Shown one piece after another: positions 40,494 to 54,047 of a DNA stretch of 64,000 nucleotides. A program made the translations under genes and the position numbers. Location: assembly GCA_010015655.1 (NCBI GenBank), contig ML976663.1, positions 339,617 through 403,616 on the forward strand, written 5' to 3'. This stretch comes from Bimuria novae-zelandiae CBS 107.79 (Eukaryota; Ascomycota; Dothideomycetes; Pleosporales; Didymosphaeriaceae). The notes beneath the pieces were generated by a model. It saw only the letters and a list, made by a program, of their open reading frames with translations, made no database searches and had not been told where the DNA came from. The number at the start of each line of letters is the position of its first letter. The stretch's first letter is position 1.

Positions 40494-43400
40494 TTATTGC
40501 TGCGGCGTTGCAGGAGCAACTGCCTCTCTCGTAGGGCCCTGAGCGCGACCTCCTCTCCCACCACCGCGGCCACCCCTCTGGCCCCTCCCTCTGGACTTGC
40601 TCTTCTCCTTACCGTCATGTTTCAGCGCAGGGCCCGACTTCGATGCTTCAGCAGCGCCTAATCCTTGGTTCAAAGCCCTGTCTGCCATCCCCTGGTCCGT
40701 CGCTTCCCCGTCTTTCTTGTCCTTGCCTTTGCTCTTGGCCTTTCCACCACGACCTTTACCACGACCTCTGCTAGCCCTCGCTGCCCTCTCTTCAGCGCGC
40801 TTTCTCTGCTCCTCTTCTTGTATGACTCTTTTGCTTTCTTGGTCCCACCATGCTTGGAACTCCTGCTCTTGTTGGATCTCCTGCAGGCTTCGCTTCGCTG
40901 CCGCATCTCGGACGTAATCCTTCTCGGCTTGTTGCAAGGAGAGAATTTCGTGTATGGTCATATGCTGGCTCGGCGAGGTGGGCGAGTGTGACGGCAAGGG
41001 AATGTGTCGGACAGACTGGGGAGTCGGAATGGGTGTTGTCGAGACCGCCATTCCCCGGCCGGACGGATCGGCTGCGATAGACGTGACCTTTTGAGATGAC
41101 GCTGTATTCCCAGGAGTGGATTGGCACGGCTGACGGCCCTTGTCCTTTTCCTTTTGCTTGGACTTCGGGCCCCGGGCAACCGTCTGGCGCATTGTCAACT
41201 GAGGGGTGCTTGAAGTTCGAACCGGCTCAGCCGGTGGAGGTGGCGGAATTGCAGTAGGGCTGTCGCTAGCTTTTTGATGGGATACGGCCTTCGCTTGCCA
41301 TGGTGACACTGTAGGTGGCGCTGGTTGCGCTCTCTCAATTGTGACTGGTTGTCCCAATTGATGTGCCTGCTGAATACGTTTTCGCTCCTTTTGAGACATT
41401 TTTGCATGGAAGGAGCCCGAAGCTTTCCTTTCCTTCTCTTGTTGGGAGAGACCTAATGTGAGGTTCGAAGGCGTGTTAGACGAGGTCTGCGCCATGATGT
41501 CTTTGAGATCAAGCTTATTTGCTGCTAACGGTGCAGGACCCCAAGGTCTCTCCGGTGTCCTTTCGAGAGCAAGCTGCGACGGCTTTGAACTTTGCGACCC
41601 GAGAGTAGGGTGCGCGTCGACACTTGCTCCGAGTAGAGACCGCGCATCGTTCTTTCTCCCATCAGCCCACGGTGATCCCGGTGATCCAACTGCTTCTACC
41701 ACGGCGTGTTTCGCCGCTACTGGCGTGAATTGTGGTTGACGAATGGGGCCACCGCCCAGATCTTGATCATCGTCACCATCTGACATTTCAAACATCAGAT
41801 CAGCCACGGAGCTCTTTGATTTCAAAGCCGGAGTTGCGGCCGGACTCTCAACTTCAATCCTTTCTTCCCGAGATGCTCTCCGACGGTTGCGTTGCCGAAG
41901 GGGGGACACAGAGAGCTCTTCCAAACTCTGCGCTCGGAACGACGTTGATATGGGCCCGTCACCATCAGAAAACTTGTTGGAGAGGACGATAGCATCAATC
42001 TTGGCTCGCTTGCCTCGCTCGATCCTTTCAGCGAGTTCCGGATATTTTTCGAACAGCAGAGCTTCTGCTCGTCCGCTCCTCGCGAACGGTAGGTACGCTA
42101 ATTGGTTTGCGCGTACTACATGGTCAAGTTCGGATAGGAGGTCCTCGTCCAACTCGTCAAGAGAACTGAAGATTGTCAGCGTGTGAGACGACTAAATGGT
42201 GTAATCACTGCAATGGCACTGACCTGTTCTGCATGACAGCTTCCATGCTCAAGCACACGTACTCGAGAGCCGCATCCTTGAACTCTGCAACTGAACTAGG
42301 AGCAATAGCTGCGAGAAGAGAACACACGTTTCGGGCATTGACTGTTGCAACGTTAGAGGAATGCAGTACTACGGTCGACGTGCTCACTCACCGTAACGTC
42401 CCATAAGCTTCTGGCAAATCTGCGACAATCGTTCTAACATCAGCTCGTTTGCGACCGACATAACATCCATGACATGGTCCAAGAGTTCATCTAGGGCGAG
42501 TAGATCGTTCAGATCCTCGCTTGTGGCATCGTTGAAGATTTCCTCGCCGGCGTCAGTGTATAAATGGCGGACAACAAGGTCAAAGAGATGCGTCTCGACG
42601 TGAGTGAGGTCGATTCGCACGAATTGCGATTCCTCTGTCCGCCTACCGGCAAGCCACTGACCACCAGCACGGCCTCTGAATAAGCCCTCGAAGAAGGGAC
42701 ATCGCTGGCAAAGAATGTCAGAGTGAAGCGTCATCTCGCCATCCGCTAACTCAACAACCATATCACCACTATCGAAAAATGAAGCATCTTTGACAGCTAA
42801 CGACATGTCAAGATTCAAAGTTCGTCTTGGGTCAATCATTTGGCGGACCGCTGATTCAAGTTGTCGAAGCTCTAGCCGCGATGCTAGCTTCATAAGTTCG
42901 GTGCGCACGGTGCGATACCTGCTCGCCATGGTGGGATAGGATCGAGTAACGTTCCAGAAGTCGACCAATGTATCAGTGTATGCGTAGAGAATTAGATCGA
43001 AAAAGGCGAGGAAGTCAACGCTTTGAAAGATCACCGTGACCCTACCATCAAGCTCCTGGATATCCAATAGCTCAGCAATGCTGAAGTCTTCAGCATCGTG
43101 AGCACGGAAATTGGCCATTGCTTCCCGGAAAACGCGGCTACGGCTTGACATGATGAATTCATGAACAGGGATGCGAATGTCCGAAAGGGTCGTGCCAAGT
43201 TGAATGTCATACGTATTCTCCGAGTGAGGTAGTGTGCGTTCCAGTATATCCGTGATCTCTTTTTCGAGGTCCTTTGATTCCAGTACTCGCTTCCGAAGTG
43301 ACTGTGCTTCAGAAGGGCGATGCCAAAATCTTGTTAGAGGATTCTCGTCGTTAGAATCTTCTTCACAATTGGACAGGTCGTAGAATGGAACCAGAGGGGC

Positions 43401-45512
43401 TATGTCTTTCCAGAGGGTAGGCTCATCTACTCCGATCTGAGATTTCGTGACGTCGCAGTCCTTGCGAATCGCAGCGTAAGCGCCAAAAGCAGATGCTCGT
43501 ACCGCGGTCACCCGCGTCAGACCTGACACTCGCTGAAATTTGTAGTCTTTCGCTTTCAGCTCAGCAGCACCAGTACCAACGCTGTTCTTGATGGTCGCTC
43601 TTTTGGTACGTCTCCAAACGCTGCCAGCTTCGGTAGTCAAGATGATAGATCCGTCTTGATCCACGTCCACGTCCCTTGCAGCCATATGGCCCTGCTTCGC
43701 AGACCAAATGCGGCTTGGTGGTGATAATGCATCCCGTATTTGTTTCGGATTGGTCGTAGAGGTACTGGCATCTTGACCGCCTTCTGTGCGTCGACTGACA
43801 GCGACAGTGAAAACTTCGCCAGAGCTTGACAATGCGCAAATGGTGTCTCCACCGGATGTGATTTTCTTGACTTTATTCGGTGCAGTGTCATACTTCGTAG
43901 TGAGCCAGCTCTCCTTCAGAAAGTTGTTGGTGAAGCCATCAAGCGGGAAACTCAGTCGAGCATATCCATAATTTGCAAATACCCATACTTCGTGATTCTC
44001 CAAGAGGCAAATCGTGGCGCCATCTATGGCTGACGCGGAGCTGATGGGCGAAGAAAACAAAGATGCAGCAATCTTTCGCGGGGTGATTTGCATCTCCAAA
44101 GAACGCGCATCAGAGTCAACGATGCCTAGTTGCCCTTCGTTCTTGCCAAATGTATACAAAGACGTCGACGTATGAGCCACGGAGTGTATTCTGGACGCAG
44201 CGATGCCGGTTATGATATCTCGCTTCAAAGGCCCAAAAATCTGTTTTGGGATTGTTGATATCGGGTCGTCATCTTTGACAGTAGGTTTTGGCAGAGAGTA
44301 CCCCAGCTGGCCGTAGGCATTATTGCCCCACGAAAAGATTTCTCCCTCGTCGGTGATCGCTAGAGTGTGATTCTGTCCTAGAGCGACCGCGGTAATCTTC
44401 TTCTTGCCTAGACCACCACTCTCAATGCAAATGAACTGATATCGTGTGGTTTCCGTCCCAGTACCCAGTCGTCCACCAGGACCATGCCCGCACACGTAGA
44501 GATTCGATATAGGGTCCGTAGTAAGAATAGCTGTATGGAGTTTGGACATCTGTACGTCTTGAATGACAAGCGGTGTGTTGCGAATATGCGTTGGGAGGTC
44601 CGTGACCGCTAGCGGCTGAAGGAGGCTTGAATCGTACACACTCAAACCTGTGGCAGCCATTCTTTGGATTTCCGCTTCCCGATGTTCCTTGTAGAATCGC
44701 TGCAGCAAGTGATCAGGGCGCCGTAGGACAATGCGCTCAGGAAATTGACGATCATCTTGGTCACCGAATCCAAGCGTTATATTCTTGTTGCTGCCGAACG
44801 TATACACTTCATCACCGTTGAGAAGAACGGAAGGGGCAAGAACGTGTCTCCTCACATCTTCGTCTCGGTCACCGCTATCTCCTTGCGCGACCTCTTCATC
44901 TGAATCGATGTCAGGAGAAGCACCAACGTCCGGTCTAAGTGTGCGGTCTTTGATAGTCAAAGAGAACAGATCCAGAGGACCGTAGCCCTCCTTATCTTTG
45001 ATCTTTACAAGGCCCCGCGCATGCTGGTGGAAGCCCGCAGAGCCATGACCTAGTATATCCCGGCTATCGCGATTGAGGATCAGCCTCGCAATTGCAATGT
45101 TTCCGAAATAGAAGGCTCGGTGCAGCGCGGTCCATCCGTTCTCGGCGTCTTGAACGTACAAGTCAACCAATGGGTGCTCGAGCAAGGCTTGCGCAAAGCC
45201 GATGGCATTCTCGGTGGTGGAGGATGCCGCATGATGCAGTATAGTCATGCCCATCCCATCGCGACTGTTAATATCCGAGCGAGTCAGCGTCAAAGCAACT
45301 GCGCCAGGTGGCTTCCTCCCTTTCGCGCCAGTAAGTGGCGAGGCTCCATAACTCCCAGGGCTACTGTTCAGTCCGACACCATAAGCTCCGCCCGACCGGC
45401 CAGGAAGACCTCTCGGTGCTCCTGTACGTGAAGTATGGGCGGCAGATTCCAAGACATGCCGAAAGCTGCCGACATCATCTTCAAAATAATATTTCCAGAG
45501 ATATCCACTCAT
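40494..45512 (-). CDS. IBtk-like protein: ankyrin, RCC1 repeats, two BTB domains
   Basis: Exons are 45512-42392, 42341-42224 and 42165-40494; introns of 50 and 58 bp (GTGAGT...CAACAG; GTCAGT...CTTCAG) keep frame, giving 1636 residues. Order: ankyrin repeats (MTILHHAASS, WTALHRAFYFGNIAIARLIL, about 85-160); an RCC1/ATS1 propeller (about 240-690; YTFGSNKNITLGFG, YVCGHGPGGRLGTG, FSWGNNAYGQLGY); two BTB/POZ domains (about 790-890 and 930-1040; SDIRIPVHEFIMSSRSRVFR, MTLHSDILCQRCPFFEGLF). A disordered Lys/Arg-rich tail follows with the LTLGLSQQEKERKASGSFHA and KMSQKERKRIQQ segment seen in IBtk proteins. IBtk-type proteins act as Cullin-3 ubiquitin ligase adaptors; that role is by family. Confidence 0.88.
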
Positions 45513-48269
45513 GTGCCGGATAGGACGAGGAGTGATCCCTTAGCTTCGACAAGTAGCCCCTCGCTATAACCTCTTGGATCAAAGCTTATTTAAAGGTGCT
45601 GGTTGCGAAGCTGGGGAAGACTCCTGGGGGACACCGGGCGCGAGGACGGCCGATTGTGCGATGATGGGCTATTCTGGCTGCGTAGATGAGTTCTGCGTAT
45701 ACGGTCGGAGCGCGTTGGCGAAAGGGAACTCTTGGAGTGGCGGGCGGAATTTGGGGCAATGTGGCGACCTGTGAGTGTGCGATAGATCGGACGCTTCGTC
45801 AAGGTGGCTCAGGAGTAGCTGTTCTACAGTGGCCGGTTCTGTCGCAAAGGAAGCTTCGCAAGTAGTTTCGGGATACAGTCGAGGCGCGTGGTGTTTGTTG
45901 GGAAGTGTGGTAGTCGGCGGGCGAACGGTGCGTGTCTATGATGACGAAAGCGGGATAGGACAGATACCGAGCTCAGGCGAAGTTCGCGTGCAACAGCCGT
46001 GGAGTGAGTCAGAAGGAATCGCAGATGACTCTTACAGCTTCAAACGGATGCGCGAAGAGCGACTAAAATACACAACAGTCACAACGTTCGGGAATCAGCG
46101 TTGGGATGGGCGACGCATTCCAGCGAATGTGCGAAGCACTCATCGTGACTCATCCCGCCAATCAGCACAGCCGCAGCACACCACGAGCTTCATCTTCTGG
46201 AGTGAGTGCAACTTCACCACGCTGAAGCTACTGTAGAGCAAAAGTCAAGTTCATTTGGCGCTGAGGGGCAACTTCATGTGAGAGCAAAACCGAGAAGAAC
46301 AAGATGACGTTCTTCCGGGCCACGAAAAAGATATGTATGCGCACGTTCGTTCTACACCGGCATGGATCTAGCGGTGAAGGAAGTCACGGTCGCGTCTGTA
46401 CGCAGCTTGGCGCGCAGACGTGTTGGAGGTGGACTGGTCTTCCAATCGTTGGATTGTGGAGTGGTGTTAGCAGTCCGCGGGAGTCGCGATACCGCCCCAA
46501 AGCTCTTCGCAACGTGTCTGGCTTTTATCATCTCAGGATGGAATCTAAGATGTAATGGGGCCAAGCTCTGCTACTGGCTGTGGAAAACTGCTCCCTGCCC
46601 TGGTATCCCGATTGCTCCTTCCTAGGACACAGTGACAGTCGTTGAACGCAAGAGCCGTGGTCGATGAAGTCAGCCAAGGATACAGTTACTAAAGACTGGG
46701 CGTATCTTGTATTGTACATCCACTCCGCCTTTAAAAATTCTACCTGAAATGGAATGTGTTTGTAGCTTAGAAATACTGGGCCGAGAAGGCGAGATCTTGA
46801 GCAACGTGTGACGCCGCTTCAGCTTCGTCAAAGTCCGGACAGATACCACACTAGCGGATACTCCCGATCTCGTACATGCAGCTAGGCTGCCAAAGGATTC
46901 TGCATAATGTGGCGAAGACAAGTCCAATGGAGCATAGAGGCAGCGAGAAGGGGCCGAAGCAGGCAGCAACGGGTGCTGTATTGAGATGGAAATTTCACCA
47001 TAGTTAGTCAAAGTTTTCTTTCTAGAAGATTTGGCCATTGGCAGACAATGAACTCATCGCCCAAACCTCGTGGTAGATGGTGTGGAATGACGCAATTTCG
47101 AGAGCGACAAGAGCAATACCTTCCTCCAGATGTCACCAGCAAAAACATCCTCGTCACCATGGTGCTGTGCTGCGTGCAGGGGATGGGTGGAAACGGCACT
47201 GAGCTGCGCTGGCGGAGCCGCCCACTGTGCGACATCCAGCCAGCCGTTTTGACCGGCGGTCGCAGCGCACAGGGTGCTTCAGGGTAGGCCCGCGGAAACC
47301 GGTGAATGTTCATAGCGAGGCTGAGGAGGTGGGTTGTAAAGCATGGCGAGCACGCTGCAGTACCCTTTTACACGAAGCGGACCTTGTACCGGCGGTGCGC
47401 GGGCGAGCAGAACAGCAGAACAAGTCGTGCGCAGTGTCGAAGTGATGGATTGCCTCTCGGCTGTCTTTCCCAGTGGCACCAAGACAACCTTGTCCCCAGA
47501 CCCGCCCGCATTAGCACAACAGCTTGGATCGCCTGGCGGCTGCTCGCTCCCACACCTCACAAGGCGAGCTCGTCTTCGTCACAGCGTCGACAAGTTGGGA
47601 CGGAAACGCCCTAATTACACCTTACACTTACACCTTACACCCTGCTGCAGTGCTCCCTAGCCGAAAGCCTGCCTCTCTGCATCGCTGCTCGCATCTCGTC
47701 TGCGCAGCTGCATCTCCTTGGTACCTTTGACGGCTTCGGTGCTTGTCGGGACAAGGTCATCTCTTGCTATCAGCCGTGTGACGCATCACGAGCGCAACAA
47801 GCCTGACTCCTCCATCACCATCCTCAACATCTTTGCCGGCCCAGCGCCTCCATCGCTCGCCCCCCTACACGCTTCCCTACAGCTGCATCCTCCATCGTCT
47901 GCATCGTCCATTGAACGCCGACGTCGCAGCCAGCCCTATTAGTAGGGTGCTCAACCTTAAAACCTTATCGCCGCGCCAGGCACCGCACGCATATACCTAG
48001 ACGCCGCACCCTGTAGAACCCGCCCACATCATGGCTGCTGCCTGAGCTCCCCGGCCGACAGTACCCCGCGACCGCGTGAACCAGTCTGCTGAAAGAAGAG
48101 ACCAGCGACTGATTGTACTGTACCTAGTCGACTGCATAGCCGCACTCGTGATGGCTCCCACCAGTACCAGCTTGTACTCTACACGACCATAACTTCCAAC
48201 GTGCATCCTATCCCAGCTTTCCCTCCGCCCTTCCACCTTGTCCCTGGTTCTTGAGAGGCCTCCCTCACA
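45513..48269. other. Long divergent intergenic region
   Basis: 2.76 kb between the divergent IBtk-like and ATG13 genes. A minus-strand frame 46670-47038 (122 residues, MAKSSRKKTLTNYG...) is the best candidate for a small gene but has no domain and a donor-like GTGAAA after 14 codons. Near 47620 there is a short tandem ACACCTTACACTT-type repeat. The remainder is probably long 5' UTRs and promoters. Confidence 0.4.
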
Positions 48270-51125
48270 ATGTACCAGCACCCGCGCCCTTCGCCGCGGT
48301 CCGCCTCCGCCGCGAACAACCTCCAGACCAACCCCACACGAACCAACAACCAGCGGGATCCCATGTCAGAACGCTCCTCGCCCTATTCAGACTTTGCCCC
48401 CTCGAGCGATCGCGGAACCGACGACAGCGGCGAGATGGTAGGCCGCGCCGAACAGGTGTCGGAGGCGGACCACAGACACGACCAGAAAGTGAATCAGGTC
48501 ATACAGGTACGGGCTGTTGCATAAGGCTCCGGAGTTTGGATAGCTAACTCGGGTCCAGAACTTCTTTACCAAAGCAGCCCTCACCATCATTTCGTCTAGG
48601 GCAATACTACCCCAGAGCTTTAATAAAGACGGAAACCTCCGACAGAACAAATGGGTAGGTATTCCCAACACACCTGACCTAGATTGGGACTAATTTGCGT
48701 GCAGTTCAATGTCGTTCTCGACGAATCCGACGTTCTCACCCCAAGCCTCCAAGAGTGGAAGAACATGGACGCAGTGGCCGGCCAGCATCCGTCGCTGTGC
48801 ATCGAGATATACCTAGACACACAGAACCTGGGACACAAGCAGTCGCTCGTCGTGCACGATGACCACAGTAAGAGCTGGGATGTTGCGGAGGCGTTGAACG
48901 TGCCCCTGGAGTCTTCATCACGGCCCCCGAGCCGCGTGGGCAAGTCCACACAGCTTGTGCTAGAGCGCTGGAAGATTCACATCGGCGACAAGCATGCAGT
49001 GCATCCTTCCGAATTGAGCGAGCCTCTGCCGAACGTATACAAGAAAGCTGTCGTCCTTTTTCGGTCGCTTTACGCCTTCTTGCGGTTCATACCCGCCTTC
49101 AAGTACTACAAGAGCATCGCGAAACAACCAGCCAATCATCCATCCCTGAAGCTAAATTACCGCATAACGAACGGCGACTTCAAGAGCCCACGGCCGGATA
49201 CTCTGAGCATTCCACTTTACCCCTCTACGGAAAGTGTCACCGAGACGCAGGTATTCGCGCCGTCCAACTCACCCGTGGGACCTTTGTGCATCTCAGTTCA
49301 GTACCGCACGAACTGTGAATTTACTGTGGAAGATTCGGAATCATTACTGAGTTCGCATTTTCTAGGTCTAGATAACACTTACCTGGAGCGTTCGACACGG
49401 GATGCCGCACCGGTACCACATGGCTCCCTGCCCGTCAGCAAGCTCCATGCACAGGACTCTCCAGACTTAGCGGAACTCGGACAGGCGTACGGCAGCATGT
49501 CGACGTTCCACCAAGCTGGTCCCCCGCCGGGTACAAGCCCCTTATCTGCTTTGCGTGCCGTCCGAGACATGCCCTCATCCTCACCGACTGAGTCGCCGCC
49601 GTCAAAGCTTCCACCTAATCACCGCACCGCACAAGGGTCAAAGTCGTCGCTCCGTTCCACCGAAGCACCAGCCTACCAAAGACGCACCTCTGTATCCTTT
49701 CAACCTTTCAAGGCCGGTTCATTGTCATCTTCGCCAGCTCTTGCTTCGTATGTCCCTCCGTCTCCAGGAAGTTCAGCCGGCAGCAGACCCAGCAGTTCAC
49801 TAGCCCGGGTACCTGCACCCAATCCATTGAATCAACCGCGTAATCGCACATCGTTGACTGCTCTACCGCAAACTGCTCTCAGGCAACCATCACTCCCCAA
49901 TGAGACCGCCATTGCATCATCCGCATCCAGTTCGCCGAAGCCAGCGCCCATTGCCCGTTACAGCAGTAGCTTCGGCCACCGCAGGAGCAGATTCTCTTCA
50001 GGAGGCGGCAGTAAAGTCGAGGATGACAACATCAGTAGTGGGCGAGGGAGCGGTGCTTCGTCGCAGCAGCGTGGCTCGGGCGACCTGAATGAGGGTGAAG
50101 GTGCTAGCTCAGGTTCCGTTAAGACCGACGACGAGAACATCTCCGACTTCCTGAAACTTCTAGAGCAGAAGAAGGATCTGAAGAGTTTTAGTAAGCCGGA
50201 CACTGCTTCGCGAGACGCGTCTATGCGCAAAACCACTGCGCAGCTCTCGAAATACCAGCGCATGCGCGAGCCATACAATACCCTGTCAGATTCTGTCTCT
50301 TCGTCTATGATGCTTCATCGGTCATCATCTTCTTCCAGCCGTCAACTCTCCAGTGTACCACCTATGATTGCAGGCACATCTGTATCTACCGCATCGTCTC
50401 CAGGAAAGCCAATCTCCCCCCACACACCCCACACTCCTGCAATTCCTTCCCGACTAAGTGCAAATAGCATTATTGAATATGAGCCGCGTCGTAGCCGTAG
50501 CAGGCCCGGGCACCCTTCACGTGGCCAAGACGTCGTCGACGTACAGGAAAGGAACGACAATGATGAAGGAACAAACGCTATCGACATACCTACCTCGCCT
50601 CGAACTTGGAATCACACTCGCAGATCTAGCTCCGCAGCACAGCAGCAGCGTGCTATGGAAGAGGAACCCGACTTCTTCGGTCTGCGGTCAGCCAGTGTGC
50701 CAGTTGACGAATCCGACCGCGAGTTGGCTCCTGATCTTACCCCGAGCGAGCTCTTCGCTACGACCGAAGCGATCGCGAGCGAAAGTCGTGACCCACCTCC
50801 TGCAGATGCACACGAAGAGATGCCACGTCCCATGTCAACCTCAAATCTGCCTGCCAAACGTGGTGCATACTCAAGCGGCAATAAAGGCCGTGGAGGCTAT
50901 TCTTCTCATGGATCATCAATCAGTCTGTCGACGGGAGGGACAAGCTCAACCGAACGCCAAAGTCGCTACAACTTTGCACAACGCAATGTCTCCAACGATG
51001 ACGATGAGCCGTTGCTGTTCCAGATGAGCGAAATTGGAGCTGGTTCAAGGCGCAGCCTCGAAGAAGCAAGAGGCGGGTCGAGCACAGGGGGTGGAGGCCG
51101 GCGCGGCTCTCCCTGGCTCCGTTGA
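48270..51125 (+). CDS. ATG13: Autophagy-related protein 13 (HORMA domain)
   Basis: Exons are 48270-48506, 48559-48654 and 48705-51125; introns are 52 and 50 bp (GTACGG...GTCCAG; GTAGGT...GTGCAG), both phase 0, giving 917 residues. The N-terminal HORMA domain begins near residue 72 (QKVNQVIQ then NFFTKAALTIISSRA) and includes WNVVLDE-like and PSLCIEIYLDTQ segments, LVLERWKIHI, YKKAVVLFRSLYAFLRFIPAF and LCISVQYRTNCEF. A long disordered Ser/Pro-rich tail follows, with DDENISDFLKLLEQKKDLKSF (a likely Atg1/Atg17-binding segment) and many S/T-P sites. Atg13 bridges Atg1 kinase and the Atg17 scaffold at the start of autophagosome formation and is controlled by TOR phosphorylation. The start at 48270 gives a Pro/Ser/Arg-rich leader typical of the fungal protein. 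Confidence 0.93.
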
Positions 51126-52188
51126 TCGCGCTTGCCCTCCTACACACGTACACCTTGCCACACGACACAAAAGCATACGGTCGCCGTGTCTGCTTCCCTA
51201 CTGCACTTTGGCTTTGCGCGTATCTCGGGACGTACGCGCCCCGCTCTTTATTATTTATTGTTTATGTTCTGCTTCGCACGGTTTCGGCTTTGCTTTACTT
51301 TGTTTCACGCGACATACCTTGGCATGTGCGCGATCTTCGTCCTTCATTTTCCAAATTGCGCATCGGTATTTGGTATCTGGCTGGCACCTGGAGTTTTGTT
51401 TAGTCCGGACCTGGGAAGGACTCCCTGGAAAGGATGTCCCGGTGTTGTGTACATCGTGCATGAGTTGTCCATATAGACTCATGGTGGGGTTTGGGTATGG
51501 GCTGGCGTAGGTGATTGGTTTACATGGGGTGAAATAGCATTTTGAAGCGCAGTGGATCTTACGTAGCTTAATCCTAAGCCGAATATTGGTTATTACTGAT
51601 GTGCCGCTCTTGCCTATCAATGTCCATGACTCGGAACCCATCACCGAAGACCTAACCATAGAGGTAGTCTGGTGAGACGATAAACAAGGCTGAGCGTAAC
51701 GCCTAGCAGCCGGGACAGTAAATATAGTCAGTCAATGTATTGATTATCTAGGGGCAAGGCAGGACTAAAGCAACACTAAACCGAACTATTTTACCCAACT
51801 TTTACATTCACGGTTAGGATATTAGCTTTTCTTCCATCGTCACCAACAACCTGAGCAGATCAGACGAAACGCAGCGGACACCAGTTGCGCATGCGGGCGC
51901 CAGCTGGACGTCCATTGTTGAGCTTCTCAAATAACCAGCACACCGATGGGTGCACTCTTTCTCCAATGGCAAGAGAAGGCTGTATCTGCCTCTCCTCTCT
52001 GATGGTGTGGTTCACCACTGTAGACTCACCGAGTACGCGGGAGTGCATGTCGGCCAATCAGACATGCTCCGCGTATGCAGCTTCTCCGCTCTGTGTAACG
52101 AGCGCGAGCAACCTAAGAATAAGAAATGGTAACTCCCTACTACTTCTGATCGCTCACCTTCCAGCCTTCTTTCTGGACATCCCTCGCC
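51126..52188. other. 3' UTR of ATG13 and promoter of P450 pseudogene
   Basis: About 1 kb, with no open frame that looks coding; T-rich after 51200. No repeat or transposon end seen. Confidence 0.4.
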
Positions 52189-53862
52189 ATGTCGCTGCTT
52201 GAGGAAGTCGTTCGCGCTCGTTGGTCTCTAGCTTTGCTCGTATTTATCGTCTATATCGCCTGCGCCAGTTCAAAGGGCCTTTCAGCTCGGGATGGTGTGA
52301 GATACCGCATATGTACGCAACCGCGTCTCATCACTCACATCTATGGTACAAAGAAGTTACAGATCGATATGGTGAGTGGATTGGGGCCATAACCTACCAC
52401 ATCAACTCGTGAAATGCAGTGGAAGGCTAACATCTTGCCCCCAGGACCGATTGCTAGAGTCGGGCCAAATGATCTGATCACCTCCTCTCCAGAGCTTCTG
52501 GTACATATGAGCGCCGTGCGCTCGCCGTATATGAGAACGGCGTGATACAACGCCTGTACTCGGATCGAGCCTGGACGGGACCACATCTTTAGCGTGGTCG
52601 ATGAAGAAAAGCACACGAAGCGTCGCCAACAAATGGCCGCTGGTGTAAATATTCTTGATCGTCATTACCAAGTGCACATGACCAACCGCTGTAGTATTCC
52701 GGCAAAGAAAATACAGACCTGGAGCCTACGATCGATAAATACGTTACTGAGTTCGTTGACCTCATTCGGCAGAAGTATATCTCTACGACAACTGTATCTA
52801 AGTCAATGGACCTCGCACGCAAAAGCCAATTCCTCGTCATGGACGTCATCAGCGAAATCGGCTTCGGGCGCGCCTTCGGCAACCTAGCCTCAGACACCGA
52901 TGTCGACGCTTACCTCGCCTCGACCGAGGAAATCCTGCGCACCATGTCGGTAGTATGTGCCTCCGACATCCTTCGGCGCATAATACAGTGGCCCCCGCTG
53001 GCGCGACTCCTCGGGCCCAACGAGGCGAGCAAAAGCGGCGTAGGCAAGGTAATGGGCACAGCGCGCAAGCTGATCGACGATCGCCTGAAGATGGAGACAG
53101 ACAGCAAGACCGACATGCTCGTGGCGTTCATGCGCCATGGATTAAACCGCGAAGACCTGTTCACGGAAGCGTGGGTGCAGATCATCGCTGGCAGCGAGAC
53201 CACGGCGTCAGCGATCCGCGGCACGATGCTGTACCTCATTACAAACGCACGGGTGTATCGGAAGCTCCAGCGCGAGATCGACGACACGTTAGCCGCTGGT
53301 CTTGCGCCTGAGGTCGTTCCAGATACTATCACAAGAGACCTAGTCTATCTGCAAGCTGTGCTTTGAGAGGGCTTCCGTATGCGTCCACCGATCACGGACG
53401 TTGTGCCCAAGAAGGTTCCCAAAGGCGGCGATACTGTCTTCGTGGAGGGGAAGTCTGTGTTTCTTCCTGGTGGGACTAATGTTGGATACTCGGTAAACGG
53501 GCTCCACCACAGGAAGGACATCTTAGGGGAAGACGCTGAGTTGTTCAGACCTGAACGCTGGATCGGCGGGGGAGATGTAGATTGGATCACGGAGATGAAG
53601 AGGACGACTGAGCTGATTTTTGGGTATGGGAAGTATCAATGCTTGGGGAAGAATATTGCTTGGATGGAGTATAGCAAAGCTGTCTTTGAGGTATGTAATA
53701 AGAAATTGAGGGGGACATTCGCTTACACAGTAATAGCTACTTCGAAATTTCGACTTTGCGGTCGCGGATCCGTTGGATTGTTTCCATGAGAAAAATTGTG
53801 TGGGTACCTTTGTTTGCGAGGGATTATGGGTTCTTGTCACTGATCGCACGGATAAGTATTAA
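52189..53862 (+). pseudogene. Cytochrome P450 pseudogene
   Basis: Reconstructable exons: 52189-52371 (containing a frameshift), 52445-52644, 52695-53690 and 53737-53862, with introns of 73, 50 and 46 bp. The membrane anchor (WSLALLVFIVYIA) is in a different frame from the following proline-rich hinge (YRLYRLRQFKGPFSSGW), so an indel lies near 52215-52260. TGA codons at 52543-52545 and 53364-53366 interrupt the frame. P450 hallmarks are otherwise intact: the I-helix AGSETTA, an ExxR (EGFR) directly after the second TGA, the PERW motif (FRPERWIGG) and the heme loop FGYGKYQCLGK. The sequence style (MDLARKSQFLVMDVISEIGF) resembles pisatin demethylase/benzoate hydroxylase-like P450s. The lesions look recent since the remainder is well conserved. 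Confidence 0.8.
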
Positions 53863-54047
53863 TAGGGTGGTTTCTAGGGTCCTCGGTCATAAACAAATTG
53901 TTACCAGAAGGCAGGTGTCTTGTTCCTGTCCAAAGCTCTCGTAATGGTCGCTTGAATTCATTGATTTCTTGTTATGCAACGACAAATCTACCACGTTGTG
54001 AGCATACGCCACCAATTTCGCTGTCGAACGACGAGCTTGCACTATGT

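Noticed and set aside
46670..47038. Minus-strand 122-residue frame as a gene
   Set aside because: No domain, low-complexity, and an early donor-like site without a matching acceptor; mentioned only as the best candidate in the interval.
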